Shown here piece after piece: positions 17,276 to 25,570 of a stretch of 64,000 bases of DNA (its first letter is position 1; the number at the start of each line of letters is the position of its first letter). Origin of the DNA: Algoriphagus terrigena DSM 22685 (GTDB lineage: Bacteria; Bacteroidota; Bacteroidia; Cytophagales; Cyclobacteriaceae); the NCBI RefSeq assembly GCF_000429445.1, contig NZ_AUBW01000003.1:248001-312000 (forward strand), read 5' to 3'. The notes beneath the pieces are model-generated. The model saw only the letters and a program-made list of their open reading frames with translations, did no database searches and was not told where the DNA came from. A program made the position numbers and the translations under genes.

Positions 17276-18816
17276 AATTAATTGAGAAAATAGGGTTGGG
17301 GTTGTTTTTGATCGGATTGATCGCCTTTCTGACGATTCCTTTTTTGGGTACTTACACTCTTTCGGAGGAGTTGGTTTTGGAAAATACCAAAGACATTCAC
17401 CGCGACAAGATGGGCGAACTGCTCGCTCCGATGTATGGTCAGGAATACGGCTCAAGCTTCTCATTCATGGCCGCGTACCGCGAGAATTTCGATCCCTATA
17501 ACGACGAACAGAAATCTCAGCAAGCCTGGGATCAGGTCATCTGGGATGATTATACTTTTCCTTTGGCAAAGGCATCTCTCGAAAGTCCTGTCAGAAACAG
17601 CCCTTGGCTTTTCTTCGGATTATCCATTGGATTGGCGGCCTTGGGTGGGTTTTTGTACAATTTCAGACAGCACGCTGAGGAACCTGCCGGGATCAAAAAC
17701 AACGGGATTTTTCATTCCTCAATGAAGAATCGCGGCATCCTCGGCATGCTGACGGGCTCGCTGCTGATCCTCTTTTACATCGTTTTGTACTGGTTTCCGG
17801 CGTATTTGGTAAACTTAGTTTGGATGGTGGATCCCATTTCCCGGTTACTATCCGGTGGCCCAGCCAGCCAGTGGTTTCTCTACGGTCTGATTTATACGTT
17901 GGCGATCCTGGTGATGGGTATCCGGATGTTTCGCAAGTATCGCGGCAACAAATACCAACAGCTTCGCACCGCATCGGTGATGTTTTTTCAGACAGCATTC
18001 GCCTTTTTAATTCCGGAGATCCTCGTTTTGCTTAATCAGCCATATTTTGATTTCAAAAACATCTGGCCGCTCGACTACGATTTTTTCTATGATTACCAGA
18101 TTGACACGTTCCTTTCCGCAGGTGGAGTGGGCATGTTTATGCTGATTTGGGGGATCTTGCTGATCATCGTTGGCGTGCCTTTGTTTACTTATTTCTTCGG
18201 AAAGCGATGGTATTGCTCGTGGGTTTGCGGCTGTGGAGGCTTGGCAGAGACGGTTGGAGATCCGTATCGACAGCTTTCTGATAAGTCTGTGAAAGCCTGG
18301 AAATACGAGCGATGGATCATCCATTCTGTCTTGGTCTTGGCGGTCGTGATGACCGTGTTGACAATCGTCAACTACTTTTCGGGCTTTGGTCTGTTGGGAA
18401 ATGTGACCAACCAGCTACATTCGATTTACGGTTTTGCGATTGGATCGGTGTTTGCAGGCGTCGTAGGGACGGGCTTTTATCCCTTCATGGGAAATCGGGT
18501 TTGGTGCCGTTTTGGATGCCCCTTGGCAGCTTACCTCGGCCTCGTCCAGCGATTCAAATCACGCTTCCGTATCACGACCAACGGCGGGCAGTGCATCTCC
18601 TGCGGCAACTGCTCGACCTACTGCGAGATGGGAATAGACGTCCGCTGGTATGCGCAACGCGGCCAAGAGATCGTCCGCTCTTCCTGCGTGGGATGTGGGG
18701 TGTGCTCGGCGGTTTGTCCAAGAGGTGTGCTAAAACTGGAAAATGGCCCGGAAGAAAACCGAATCAACGAACTGCCGATTATCATTGGCAATAACTCCAT
18801 CAAGATCAAGCTGTAA
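17272..18816 (+). CDS. Membrane 4Fe-4S protein, NosR/NapH-like
   Basis: A 514-residue polytopic membrane protein with about seven hydrophobic segments. It carries the Fer4_5 cysteine motifs WYCSWVCGCGG and VWCRFGCPLAAY, and a C-terminal ferredoxin domain with CISCGNCSTYC and CVGCGVCSAVCP, enough for two [4Fe-4S] clusters. NapH, NosR and CcoG-like proteins of this build pass electrons across or along the membrane. The flavoprotein gene overlaps its start, and the glycosyltransferase gene starts on the base after its stop codon, so the three are translationally linked. No nitrate, nitrous-oxide or oxidase genes are nearby. Confidence 0.88.
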   Translation: MKLIEKIGLGLFLIGLIAFLTIPFLGTYTLSEELVLENTKDIHRDKMGELLAPMYGQEYGSSFSFMAAYRENFDPYNDEQKSQQAWDQVIWDDYTFPLAKASLESPVRNSPWLFFGLSIGLAALGGFLYNFRQHAEEPAGIKNNGIFHSSMKNRGILGMLTGSLLILFYIVLYWFPAYLVNLVWMVDPISRLLSGGPASQWFLYGLIYTLAILVMGIRMFRKYRGNKYQQLRTASVMFFQTAFAFLIPEILVLLNQPYFDFKNIWPLDYDFFYDYQIDTFLSAGGVGMFMLIWGILLIIVGVPLFTYFFGKRWYCSWVCGCGGLAETVGDPYRQLSDKSVKAWKYERWIIHSVLVLAVVMTVLTIVNYFSGFGLLGNVTNQLHSIYGFAIGSVFAGVVGTGFYPFMGNRVWCRFGCPLAAYLGLVQRFKSRFRITTNGGQCISCGNCSTYCEMGIDVRWYAQRGQEIVRSSCVGCGVCSAVCPRGVLKLENGPEENRINELPIIIGNNSIKIKL

Positions 18817-20286
18817 ATGATTTTCCTCTATGTCCTGTGTGCGTTGTATGGCTTGGGGATGCTGTTTATCTTCATTTATAGCCTCGCGCAGGGACATTTG
18901 CTGTTTCATTTTCTGAAAGCAGAGAAAAGCAAAAGCAACACCCCGCCAAAATCCCCCGAGACCTGGCCAAAAGTGACGGTTCAGCTCCCTGTATTCAATG
19001 AGCTCTACGTCGTCGAGCGTCTGATTGAAGCTGTCGCAAAGCTGAATTATCCGAAAGGGCTCTTACAGATTCAAATTCTGGACGACAGCACCGATCAGAC
19101 GGCTGAATTGATCCGGGAAAAGATCGCTGACTTTCCTGAGATTGATTTTCAATATATCCATCGAACCGTCCGAACGGGATTCAAAGCTGGTGCCTTGCGT
19201 GAAGGTTTGGAGAAGGCTAAAGGAGACTTTGTAGCGATTTTCGATGCGGACTTTGTGCCGGATCCTGACTTTTTGCTCAAGACGATTCCCTGGTTTTCGT
19301 CGGAAAAGATCGGCATGGTTCAGACTCGCTGGACTCACCTCAATCGCAACTATTCTGTCTTGACGCGCTTGCAGGCGCTTGCGCTGGACACACATTTCCT
19401 GATCGAGCAGACGGGACGAAATCATCAAGGCGCTTTTATCAACTTCAACGGCACGGGTGGAATCTGGCGAAAAAGCTGCATCTACGATGCGGGTAACTGG
19501 CACGACGATACGTTGACCGAAGACTTGGACTTGAGCTATCGCGCGCAGCGCAAGGGTTGGCAGTTTGTCTATCGTCCGGAGATCGAATCTCCGGCGGAAC
19601 TTCCCCCGATCATGTCTGCGGTGAAGTCGCAGCAGTTTCGGTGGACCAAGGGCGGCGCGGAGTGCGCGATGAAGCATTTTGGAAAAGTGCGGCGGGAAAA
19701 TCTGCCTTTCCGCATCAAGTTCCACTCCTTCGCCCATCTCTTCAATTCAGTGATCTTCATCGCCGTGCTGGTAACGAGCCTGAGCAGCATCGGTGTTTGG
19801 TGGGCGGGAGAGAAGGGGTCGATTCCTTCGGCTTGGGTTCAGATTTCAGGATTTTTCTTGCTTGGCTTTGCGCTCATCGCCTGCACCTACCTTGTTTCGT
19901 TCTTCTTCGGGGGACGCTCGCTTCTGAGATCTGCCGGGAGCGTGATTTGGCAATTGCCGCTGTTTCTTTCCGTGTCGATGGGTTTGTCGCTGCACAATGC
20001 GCAGGCAGTTTGGGAAGGCTTAACGGGAAAAAGATCGCCCTTTATCCGTACTCCTAAATTCAATCTGGAATCGGGGAAAGAGCGCCTTTCCGGCAATCGC
20101 TATCTCATCCACCGCATGCCTGTCACGACTTGGTTTGAGGGGATTTTGGCGCTGGTTTTCTGGGGGATGGTGGGATTGGCGTTTACAGCAGAGAACTTCC
20201 TTTTTCTCCCTTTTCATGCCATGCTCGCTGTTGGCTACAGCCTAGTCTTTCTCAAATCGTTCAATTCCTACGGTCTCGGCCGATAA
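18817..20286 (+). CDS. Glycosyltransferase family 2, CslA/cellulose-synthase-like
   Basis: A 489-residue membrane transferase. One N-terminal helix (1-24) is followed by a GT2 catalytic domain with DDSTD (89-93), DAD (143-145), TED (234-236) and QQFRW (272-276), then three or four C-terminal helices. The segments GAFINFNGTGGIW and DDTLTEDLDLSYRAQ are close to plant CslA/CslC beta-glycan synthases and to processive bacterial synthases. It probably polymerises or transfers a hexose from a nucleotide sugar on the cytosolic side; sugar identity is open. Its start abuts the stop of the Fe-S gene with no spacer. Confidence 0.9.
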   Translation: MIFLYVLCALYGLGMLFIFIYSLAQGHLLFHFLKAEKSKSNTPPKSPETWPKVTVQLPVFNELYVVERLIEAVAKLNYPKGLLQIQILDDSTDQTAELIREKIADFPEIDFQYIHRTVRTGFKAGALREGLEKAKGDFVAIFDADFVPDPDFLLKTIPWFSSEKIGMVQTRWTHLNRNYSVLTRLQALALDTHFLIEQTGRNHQGAFINFNGTGGIWRKSCIYDAGNWHDDTLTEDLDLSYRAQRKGWQFVYRPEIESPAELPPIMSAVKSQQFRWTKGGAECAMKHFGKVRRENLPFRIKFHSFAHLFNSVIFIAVLVTSLSSIGVWWAGEKGSIPSAWVQISGFFLLGFALIACTYLVSFFFGGRSLLRSAGSVIWQLPLFLSVSMGLSLHNAQAVWEGLTGKRSPFIRTPKFNLESGKERLSGNRYLIHRMPVTTWFEGILALVFWGMVGLAFTAENFLFLPFHAMLAVGYSLVFLKSFNSYGLGR

Positions 20287-20295
20287 GTTTACCCA

Positions 20296-20988
20296 ATGCA
20301 CAATCCCCCAATTATTGACGTCATCATCCCCGCCTACAACGAGGAGAAGTCGATTCCAAAAGTCATCGCAGAGATTCCTGCTCTTGTCAGACATATCGTC
20401 GTGGCAAACAACAATTCGACGGATCGCACTGGGGAGGTCGCCAGAGCTGCGGGAGCCGAGGTGGTCTTTGAGCCTCAAAAAGGGTACGGAAAAGCCTGCC
20501 TCACAGCCATGGCCTGGATCAAACAGCAGGCGATTCAGCCCGATATTGTTGTGTTTTTGGATGGAGACTACAGCGATTATCCCGAAGAAATGAAGGATTT
20601 GATCCAGCCGATCTTGAAGGGAAAAGCCGACATGGTCATCGGCTCACGGGCGTTGGGCGAGCGAGAAAGCGGCTCCATGACTTTTCCGCAGGTCTTTGGT
20701 AACTGGCTTGCGACGACGATGATGCGATACATGCAGGGAGCCAGGTTTACGGATTTAGGGCCTTTCCGGGCTATTGTATGGGAAAAGCTTTTGACCTTGA
20801 ACATGATCGACCAAAACTTCGGTTGGACCATCGAGATGCAGATCAAAGCCCACAAAGCAGGTCTGCGTTACACCGAAGTTCCTGTCAACTATCGCAAAAG
20901 AATCGGTATCTCCAAGGTCAGCGGAACGGTCAAAGGAGTCTTTGGAGCGGGGTATAAGATTATTTTGACGATATTTAGGTATTGGTGA
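20296..20988 (+). CDS. Glycosyltransferase family 2, polyprenyl-phosphate hexose synthase-like (DPM1-like)
   Basis: A 230-residue GT2 enzyme without membrane helices. It has VIIPAYNEE (9-17), NNNSTDRT, and DGD at 89-91, and the C-terminal part FGWTIEMQIKAHKAGLRY with VPVNYRKRIGISKVSG is typical of dolichyl/undecaprenyl-phosphate mannose or glucose synthases. The likely reaction is hexose transfer from a nucleotide sugar to a polyprenyl phosphate. It follows the CslA-like gene by nine bases. The GT-C enzyme 1.6 kb downstream would be the natural user of its product. Confidence 0.88.
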   Translation: MHNPPIIDVIIPAYNEEKSIPKVIAEIPALVRHIVVANNNSTDRTGEVARAAGAEVVFEPQKGYGKACLTAMAWIKQQAIQPDIVVFLDGDYSDYPEEMKDLIQPILKGKADMVIGSRALGERESGSMTFPQVFGNWLATTMMRYMQGARFTDLGPFRAIVWEKLLTLNMIDQNFGWTIEMQIKAHKAGLRYTEVPVNYRKRIGISKVSGTVKGVFGAGYKIILTIFRYW

Positions 20989-21015
20989 ATTGAATCCACC
21001 TGTTGAAATTTCGCT

Positions 21016-21318
21016 ATGGAAAACCTCAGCCCCTTTCTCACTTCCATCCAAGAGCTTTGTACGCTGAATGGAGTAAAAACATTGTATGCTTTTGGATCTG
21101 TCCTTACCAATCGATTTGACGAGGGAAGCGACATTGACCTGATCGTGGATTTGGAAGAAAAGGATCCGATCGAATACACCGAGAAGTATTTCAATCTCAA
21201 ATTCGGGCTTGAAAGAATTCTAGGCAGGACTGTGGATTTATTGGAAGAAAGAGCTGATTTGAATCCCATCATTCGGAAGGAAATTGAACAATCCAAGGTC
21301 GTGGTTTATGAAGTCTAA
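21016..21318 (+). CDS. mntA: MntA-type nucleotidyltransferase antitoxin
   Basis: A 100-residue minimal nucleotidyltransferase. The signature is complete: GS at 27-28, ten residues, then DID (39-41), with a third acidic residue in VDLLEE (Asp74). MntA antitoxins of this size AMPylate the HepT toxin and so silence it. The gene overlaps hepT by 11 bases, the usual arrangement for this pair. It lies inside a glycosyltransferase run and is AT-richer than those genes. Confidence 0.9.
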   Translation: MENLSPFLTSIQELCTLNGVKTLYAFGSVLTNRFDEGSDIDLIVDLEEKDPIEYTEKYFNLKFGLERILGRTVDLLEERADLNPIIRKEIEQSKVVVYEV

Positions 21319-21664
21319 GATTTTAAGTAGGCTAATGGATATTCAGATTGCTATTGACCAAATATTTGAATTTTTGCCTGAGCCAAGAGATTATTTCGAG
21401 TTCAAAAAAGATTTGAAGACTAGGAAAGCTGTCGAGCGTAATATTGAGATCATTGGGGAAGCCGTCAATCAGGTGCTCAAAGCTGATCCTGAAATTCAGA
21501 TCTCTAATTCCCGAAAAATCGTTGATGCCAGAAACAGAATTATTCACGGGTATGATACGGTGTCGTCGGAGACGATCTGGGGAATAGCGATGAAGCACTT
21601 GCCTAAACTCAAAAATGAAATCAGTCAACTTCTTCAACAATATGGGGCGGATGATCAGCTATAG
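21308..21664 (+). CDS. hepT: HepT-type RNase toxin (DUF86)
   Basis: A 118-residue HEPN-domain protein. The start is the ATG at 21308, inside the mntA 3' end. It has the active-site motif R-x4-H-x-Y (Arg75, His80, Tyr82 in RNRIIHGYD) and the preceding NIEIIGEAVNQVLK helix. HepT cleaves RNA until adenylylated by MntA on the Tyr. The toxin's last 14 bases overlap the likely start of the following lipoprotein gene. All key residues are intact, so the pair is probably functional. Confidence 0.9.
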   Translation: MKSKILSRLMDIQIAIDQIFEFLPEPRDYFEFKKDLKTRKAVERNIEIIGEAVNQVLKADPEIQISNSRKIVDARNRIIHGYDTVSSETIWGIAMKHLPKLKNEISQLLQQYGADDQL

Positions 21665-22541
21665 AAAAAATGCTTGGTGGCAAATCGGAGTTTTTTTCGC
21701 TTTGTTTTCCTGCGGCACATCAAGCCGTGATGTGATAGAAGAGGAGCAATTTGCCAAGTACTGGTATCAGGGTAAAGCTGAAATCAACGTCTTTGACCTT
21801 CAGCAAAACCGATACGGCGAGGTACGTCCAGGTAAGGCCGTGATGATCTTTGTGACGGAGGATTTTTCGAAGAAAAAGCAGGTCAAACTCGACGATCCCG
21901 AGAACAATTCCTCAGACGCACAGAAAGTCCTGAAACTCAACATGACCCGTGAATTCGTCACTGGCGTCTATCCGTATCACACCATGCTGTCGGTTTTTAC
22001 ACCGGTGTATGATGAAGAACTTTCTCCAAAAGTCGTCGCCTCGGTGACCGAATGGTGCGGACAGTCTTTTACCCAGCTTAATTTCAAAAGCGGAACCTAT
22101 CAGGCAAAGCTGTTTTCCTACTTTGAGTCGGACATGGATTCGGAATCCAAGATCAGAGCCATGCCGGAGGATGAACTGTTCAACCGAATCCGCCTCAATC
22201 CCGATCTGGTGCCTACAGGCAATGAATTGCTCGTTCCCGGTTTGATTTTTCAACGGTTTTCCCATATCCCCCTGAAAGCTCAAAATGCAGAAATCATCAA
22301 GCGGGATGTCGGTTCCAATCAAGCCGAGATTGAGGTAGCCTACTCGGAAATTGGCCGAAAACTCACCATCCGATACCAGCAGTTTTTTCCCTTTGAAATT
22401 ATTTCTTTCGAAGAAGTCTGGACAAAGGAAGACGGCAAACAGGAAGTCACCACCGCGACACGCACCACGATGAAAATGCTTGATTATTGGAATCAGAATG
22501 AGAAAGTCTTCGAACCATTGAGAAAAGACCTGGGACTTTGA
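21651..22541 (+). CDS. Conserved Bacteroidota lipoprotein (often mislabelled Maf)
   Basis: A 296-residue exported lipoprotein; ATG at 21651 (alternatives 21642 and 21615) gives a short SPII signal ending ALFSC. The mature N-terminus, FAKYWYQGKAEINVFDLQQ followed by RYGEVRPGKAVMIFVTEDF, is a well-conserved Bacteroidota family that databases often call septum formation inhibitor Maf. It has none of the Maf/HAM1 pyrophosphatase motifs, so that name should not be used. Function unknown. It starts within hepT and is nine bases from the GT-C gene. Confidence 0.8.
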   Translation: MISYRKNAWWQIGVFFALFSCGTSSRDVIEEEQFAKYWYQGKAEINVFDLQQNRYGEVRPGKAVMIFVTEDFSKKKQVKLDDPENNSSDAQKVLKLNMTREFVTGVYPYHTMLSVFTPVYDEELSPKVVASVTEWCGQSFTQLNFKSGTYQAKLFSYFESDMDSESKIRAMPEDELFNRIRLNPDLVPTGNELLVPGLIFQRFSHIPLKAQNAEIIKRDVGSNQAEIEVAYSEIGRKLTIRYQQFFPFEIISFEEVWTKEDGKQEVTTATRTTMKMLDYWNQNEKVFEPLRKDLGL

Positions 22542-22549
22542 GGCCGACG

Positions 22550-23875
22550 ATGAAGCTTGCCGTTCAGGTTTTGGGGCTCATTTTGATGCTCGCAGGCGTA
22601 TATTTTCTGGGAAACCTGATTCCCCGCACTGATTTCCGATCGACCATGGGACTTTTTGTGATGTTATTTGGGTTGATGTTTTTGATCTTCGGGCTTTCTG
22701 AAGAAAGAACCCCCTGGTTCTTCATCTTCATCGCTGGACTTTTGCTTCGGTTTTCACTTTTTCTGGCGATTCCGCAGTGGTCGGATGACTATGCGCGCTT
22801 CCTGTGGGATGGGGAACTGACCCGGATCGGTGAAAATCCCTACGCCGAGACACCGGCCGAATTTCTGCAAGATCATCCCCTGGAATCGACTCAGGTATTG
22901 CATCAGCTGTTTCCCTTGCTCAATTCCAAAGGATATTATTCTGTTTACCCTCCGATTAATCAGGGAATCTTTTGGCTGTCCGCCAAAGCTGCCAATGGCC
23001 TGCTCGCCAATGGTATTATTAGTCTTCGACTGCTCTTACTTTTGGGCGAGATCGGGGTTTTTATGCTTTTCCTGAAGCTGTTGAAAGCTTTTCAGCTTCC
23101 GCAAAAACTTCTCTGGCTCTACTGGCTGAATCCGCTCGTGATCTTGGAAATCACCGCGAATCTACACTTCGAAGGACTGGTTTTGCTACTGCTTTTGGCG
23201 ACGGTTCTGGCCTTGAAAAATAACCAACCGTCGACGGCGGGTAGCTTCTGGGGACTGGCAATTGGCGTCAAACTGCTGCCGCTGCTCTTGCTTCCGGGCT
23301 TTGTTTTTTTTCCAGATACCAAAAAGAACACCTTGTTTTGGTTTGGGGGATTGGTAGCGGTATTGGTCAGTTTCTTCTGGCTGCTGCTGGATTCTTCCTG
23401 GGTGAATTTCTCCCAAAGTGTGATGCTCTACCAAGGCAAGTTTGAGTTCAATGCCTCCATTTACTACCTGCTTCGGCAACTTGGCTTTTGGGTTTTTGGA
23501 TACAACACGATTGGAGTTTTGTCCAAGCTGCTGAGCGTGGTGACCTTGGGGTTGGTAGTTTATTTTTCTTGGAAAAAGAAACCAACCACACTTCTCGAGC
23601 TGATGGATTTGTGGGTGTTGATCTACCTGATCTACCTGATTTTGCAGCCGGTGGTTCATCCTTGGTACCTGATTCCGGCCTTTGGGCTGAGTGTGCTGAC
23701 GGGCCGAAATACCTTTTTGGTTTGGTCCCTTGCGGCGATATTTTCGTATAGCGCTTATGGCACGGCGACCGTGACCGAAAGTCCGCTGTACCTTGCGATC
23801 GAGTACCTGCTGGTGCTTGGGGGCATTTATCTGGATTATTTTCTCCCGAAATCAAAACTTAATTTAAAGTCATGA
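22550..23875 (+). CDS. GT-C type membrane glycosyltransferase
   Basis: A 441-residue polytopic protein (about ten or more helices) from the ATG at 22550. The first large loop carries WSDDYARFLWDGELTRIGENP, the acidic loop-1 signature of GT-C enzymes such as DUF2029/GT87 and MptB-like mannosyltransferases that use polyprenyl-phosphate sugars. Later segments YWLNPLVILE and QPVVHPWYLIPAFG are also typical. It probably acts on the outer face of the inner membrane, adding a hexose from a lipid-linked donor. The DPM1-like gene upstream could supply that donor. Confidence 0.83.
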   Translation: MKLAVQVLGLILMLAGVYFLGNLIPRTDFRSTMGLFVMLFGLMFLIFGLSEERTPWFFIFIAGLLLRFSLFLAIPQWSDDYARFLWDGELTRIGENPYAETPAEFLQDHPLESTQVLHQLFPLLNSKGYYSVYPPINQGIFWLSAKAANGLLANGIISLRLLLLLGEIGVFMLFLKLLKAFQLPQKLLWLYWLNPLVILEITANLHFEGLVLLLLLATVLALKNNQPSTAGSFWGLAIGVKLLPLLLLPGFVFFPDTKKNTLFWFGGLVAVLVSFFWLLLDSSWVNFSQSVMLYQGKFEFNASIYYLLRQLGFWVFGYNTIGVLSKLLSVVTLGLVVYFSWKKKPTTLLELMDLWVLIYLIYLILQPVVHPWYLIPAFGLSVLTGRNTFLVWSLAAIFSYSAYGTATVTESPLYLAIEYLLVLGGIYLDYFLPKSKLNLKS

Positions 23876-23958
23876 AAATGCCGGGAGAAAAGGTTTCACA
23901 GAGGAGAATGATTTTCTGGGATAGGCTATCTGACAATAAAAAAAACAACTTTAAACAC

Positions 23959-24687
23959 ATGAAGTCACTGATTCGTCTTTTGGTATTGGTCGCGTTGCTG
24001 GCACAATTTTCCTGTGGAGAGAATCCTGAGAAACAAGCCCGTGAACTCCTTAGCAAGTCGATGGAAGCGCATGGAGGAGCTGAGAAATGGGAGTCGGTCA
24101 CGAGCCTAAAATTCCGCAAATGGACGAAGTTGATCAACGAAGACAGCTCGGTCGAAAGCGAATTGAATCAGCAGATTGAGTTTCGGTTCAAGCCTTATTT
24201 TGAAGGCAAGATGACTTGGATAGCTGACAGCATTCAACATGTTGTGACTTGGGACGGATCGCAGATGCACTATCTCATGGGAGCAAACGAGGTGAAGAAT
24301 CCAGGATTCTTAGCCGCGAAAAGGAGAGATCTGGACGCCGCGTTTTATGCAGTAGCGCAACCTTGGAAATTGCTGGACGAGTCGGCTCAGCTGGCCTACG
24401 AAGGTCAAAAAACCTTGGAAAACGGCAAGCTAGTCGAGTCGATCCGGGTGGATTACGGCCCTGACACGGACGTGTGGTACTTCTACCTTGATCCCAAGTC
24501 TGCGATGCTCGTGGCCAACGAAGTGCAGACGAAGGATCATCGAAGCCTGATCTACAATCTGAGCTTTGTGGAAGCGGGCGGCATGCTGCTTCAGGGAACG
24601 CGGGAAAGTTGGAGAGTCAATGAAAAGGGCGAGAAACAGTTCCTCAGGGCCGAGTATAGCTATACGGATTATGAAGTGACGAATTGA
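23959..24687 (+). CDS. Lipoprotein, DUF6503-like (copy 1)
   Basis: A 242-residue lipoprotein counting from the ATG at 23959 (signal LVALLAQFSC). The mature part begins ARELLSKSMEAHGGAEKWES, then runs as repeated beta strands, a LolA-like half-barrel type layout often seen in DUF6503 proteins. The neighbour at 24800 starts in the same way (TVDSAIEAHGGEAFEDS), so the two are old tandem duplicates. A role in handling lipid or glycolipid in the periplasm is a guess from fold and context. Confidence 0.72.
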   Translation: MKSLIRLLVLVALLAQFSCGENPEKQARELLSKSMEAHGGAEKWESVTSLKFRKWTKLINEDSSVESELNQQIEFRFKPYFEGKMTWIADSIQHVVTWDGSQMHYLMGANEVKNPGFLAAKRRDLDAAFYAVAQPWKLLDESAQLAYEGQKTLENGKLVESIRVDYGPDTDVWYFYLDPKSAMLVANEVQTKDHRSLIYNLSFVEAGGMLLQGTRESWRVNEKGEKQFLRAEYSYTDYEVTN

Positions 24688-24799
24688 AATGAATTTGTAC
24701 TCTTTTAATTTATCTTCCAAAATCCGCAACTTGATCAATCTATTCCGTAGGGGATGATTTCTTCCCTCTCCGGCCTACCGTCTTTTGTCTCCCGTTCCT

Positions 24800-25549
24800 A
24801 TGAAACTTCTGCACCACCTCTTTTTCTTCCTTTTGGCTCTTCAGTTCTCTGCCTGCGATCAGCGGTCGGACGCGCAGAAGACCGTGGATTCGGCCATCGA
24901 GGCGCATGGAGGTGAAGCTTTTGAAGACTCGCAGATTGAGTTTGATTTCAGAGAAAGACACTATACAATCTACAAGACGGCGACGGCGTTTGAGTACATC
25001 CGCGAGTTCAGTGATTCCACCGGATCAGTCAAGGATGTGCTGAACAATGCTGGCTTTACCCGCACTGTCAACGGCGTGAAGATCGACACCATGACCGAAG
25101 AGCGAATTGGAGCCTTTTCCAGATCGGTCAATTCTGTGGCTTATTTTGCCTTTCTCCCTTATGGGTTGAATGACGAGGCGGCAATCAAGACATTTTTGGG
25201 CGAAACCGAGATCAAGGGCAAAAAGTACAACTTGGTCAAAGTAACTTTTGCGCAGCAGGGTGGAGGAGAGCATTTCGAAGATGAATTTTTGTACTGGTTT
25301 GGCAAGGAAGATTCGCTCATGGAATTCATGGCGTACAGCTACCATACAGACGGTGGTGGGCTGCGAATGCGGGAAGTCAGCGAAAAATCGGAAGTTGGTG
25401 GGATTGTTTTCCAAAACTACCTGAATCTCAAGCCTGAGGATGAAAAAATTCCTGTGGAAATGATGCAGGAACTTTACCTTGCAGGGAAACTGGAGGTGCT
25501 TTCCGAGATCAATCTGGAAAACATCACCGTCCGCCCAATACCCAATTAA
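24800..25549 (+). CDS. Lipoprotein, DUF6503-like (copy 2)
   Basis: A 249-residue lipoprotein from the ATG at 24800, with signal LLHHLFFFLLALQFSAC. It shares the AHGG N-terminal helix and beta-strand arrangement with the gene before it, though overall identity is low. The central segment AYFAFLPYGLNDEAAIKTFL and GKKYNLVKVTFAQQGGG are as in other DUF6503-type proteins. It is 21 bases upstream of the GH113-like gene. Function unknown. Confidence 0.72.
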   Translation: MKLLHHLFFFLLALQFSACDQRSDAQKTVDSAIEAHGGEAFEDSQIEFDFRERHYTIYKTATAFEYIREFSDSTGSVKDVLNNAGFTRTVNGVKIDTMTEERIGAFSRSVNSVAYFAFLPYGLNDEAAIKTFLGETEIKGKKYNLVKVTFAQQGGGEHFEDEFLYWFGKEDSLMEFMAYSYHTDGGGLRMREVSEKSEVGGIVFQNYLNLKPEDEKIPVEMMQELYLAGKLEVLSEINLENITVRPIPN

Positions 25550-25570
25550 GCCAGAAAACGATCCAACCCC

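Noticed and set aside
21651-22541. Septum formation inhibitor Maf
   Set aside because: No Maf nucleotide-pyrophosphatase motif is present and the protein is a lipoprotein.
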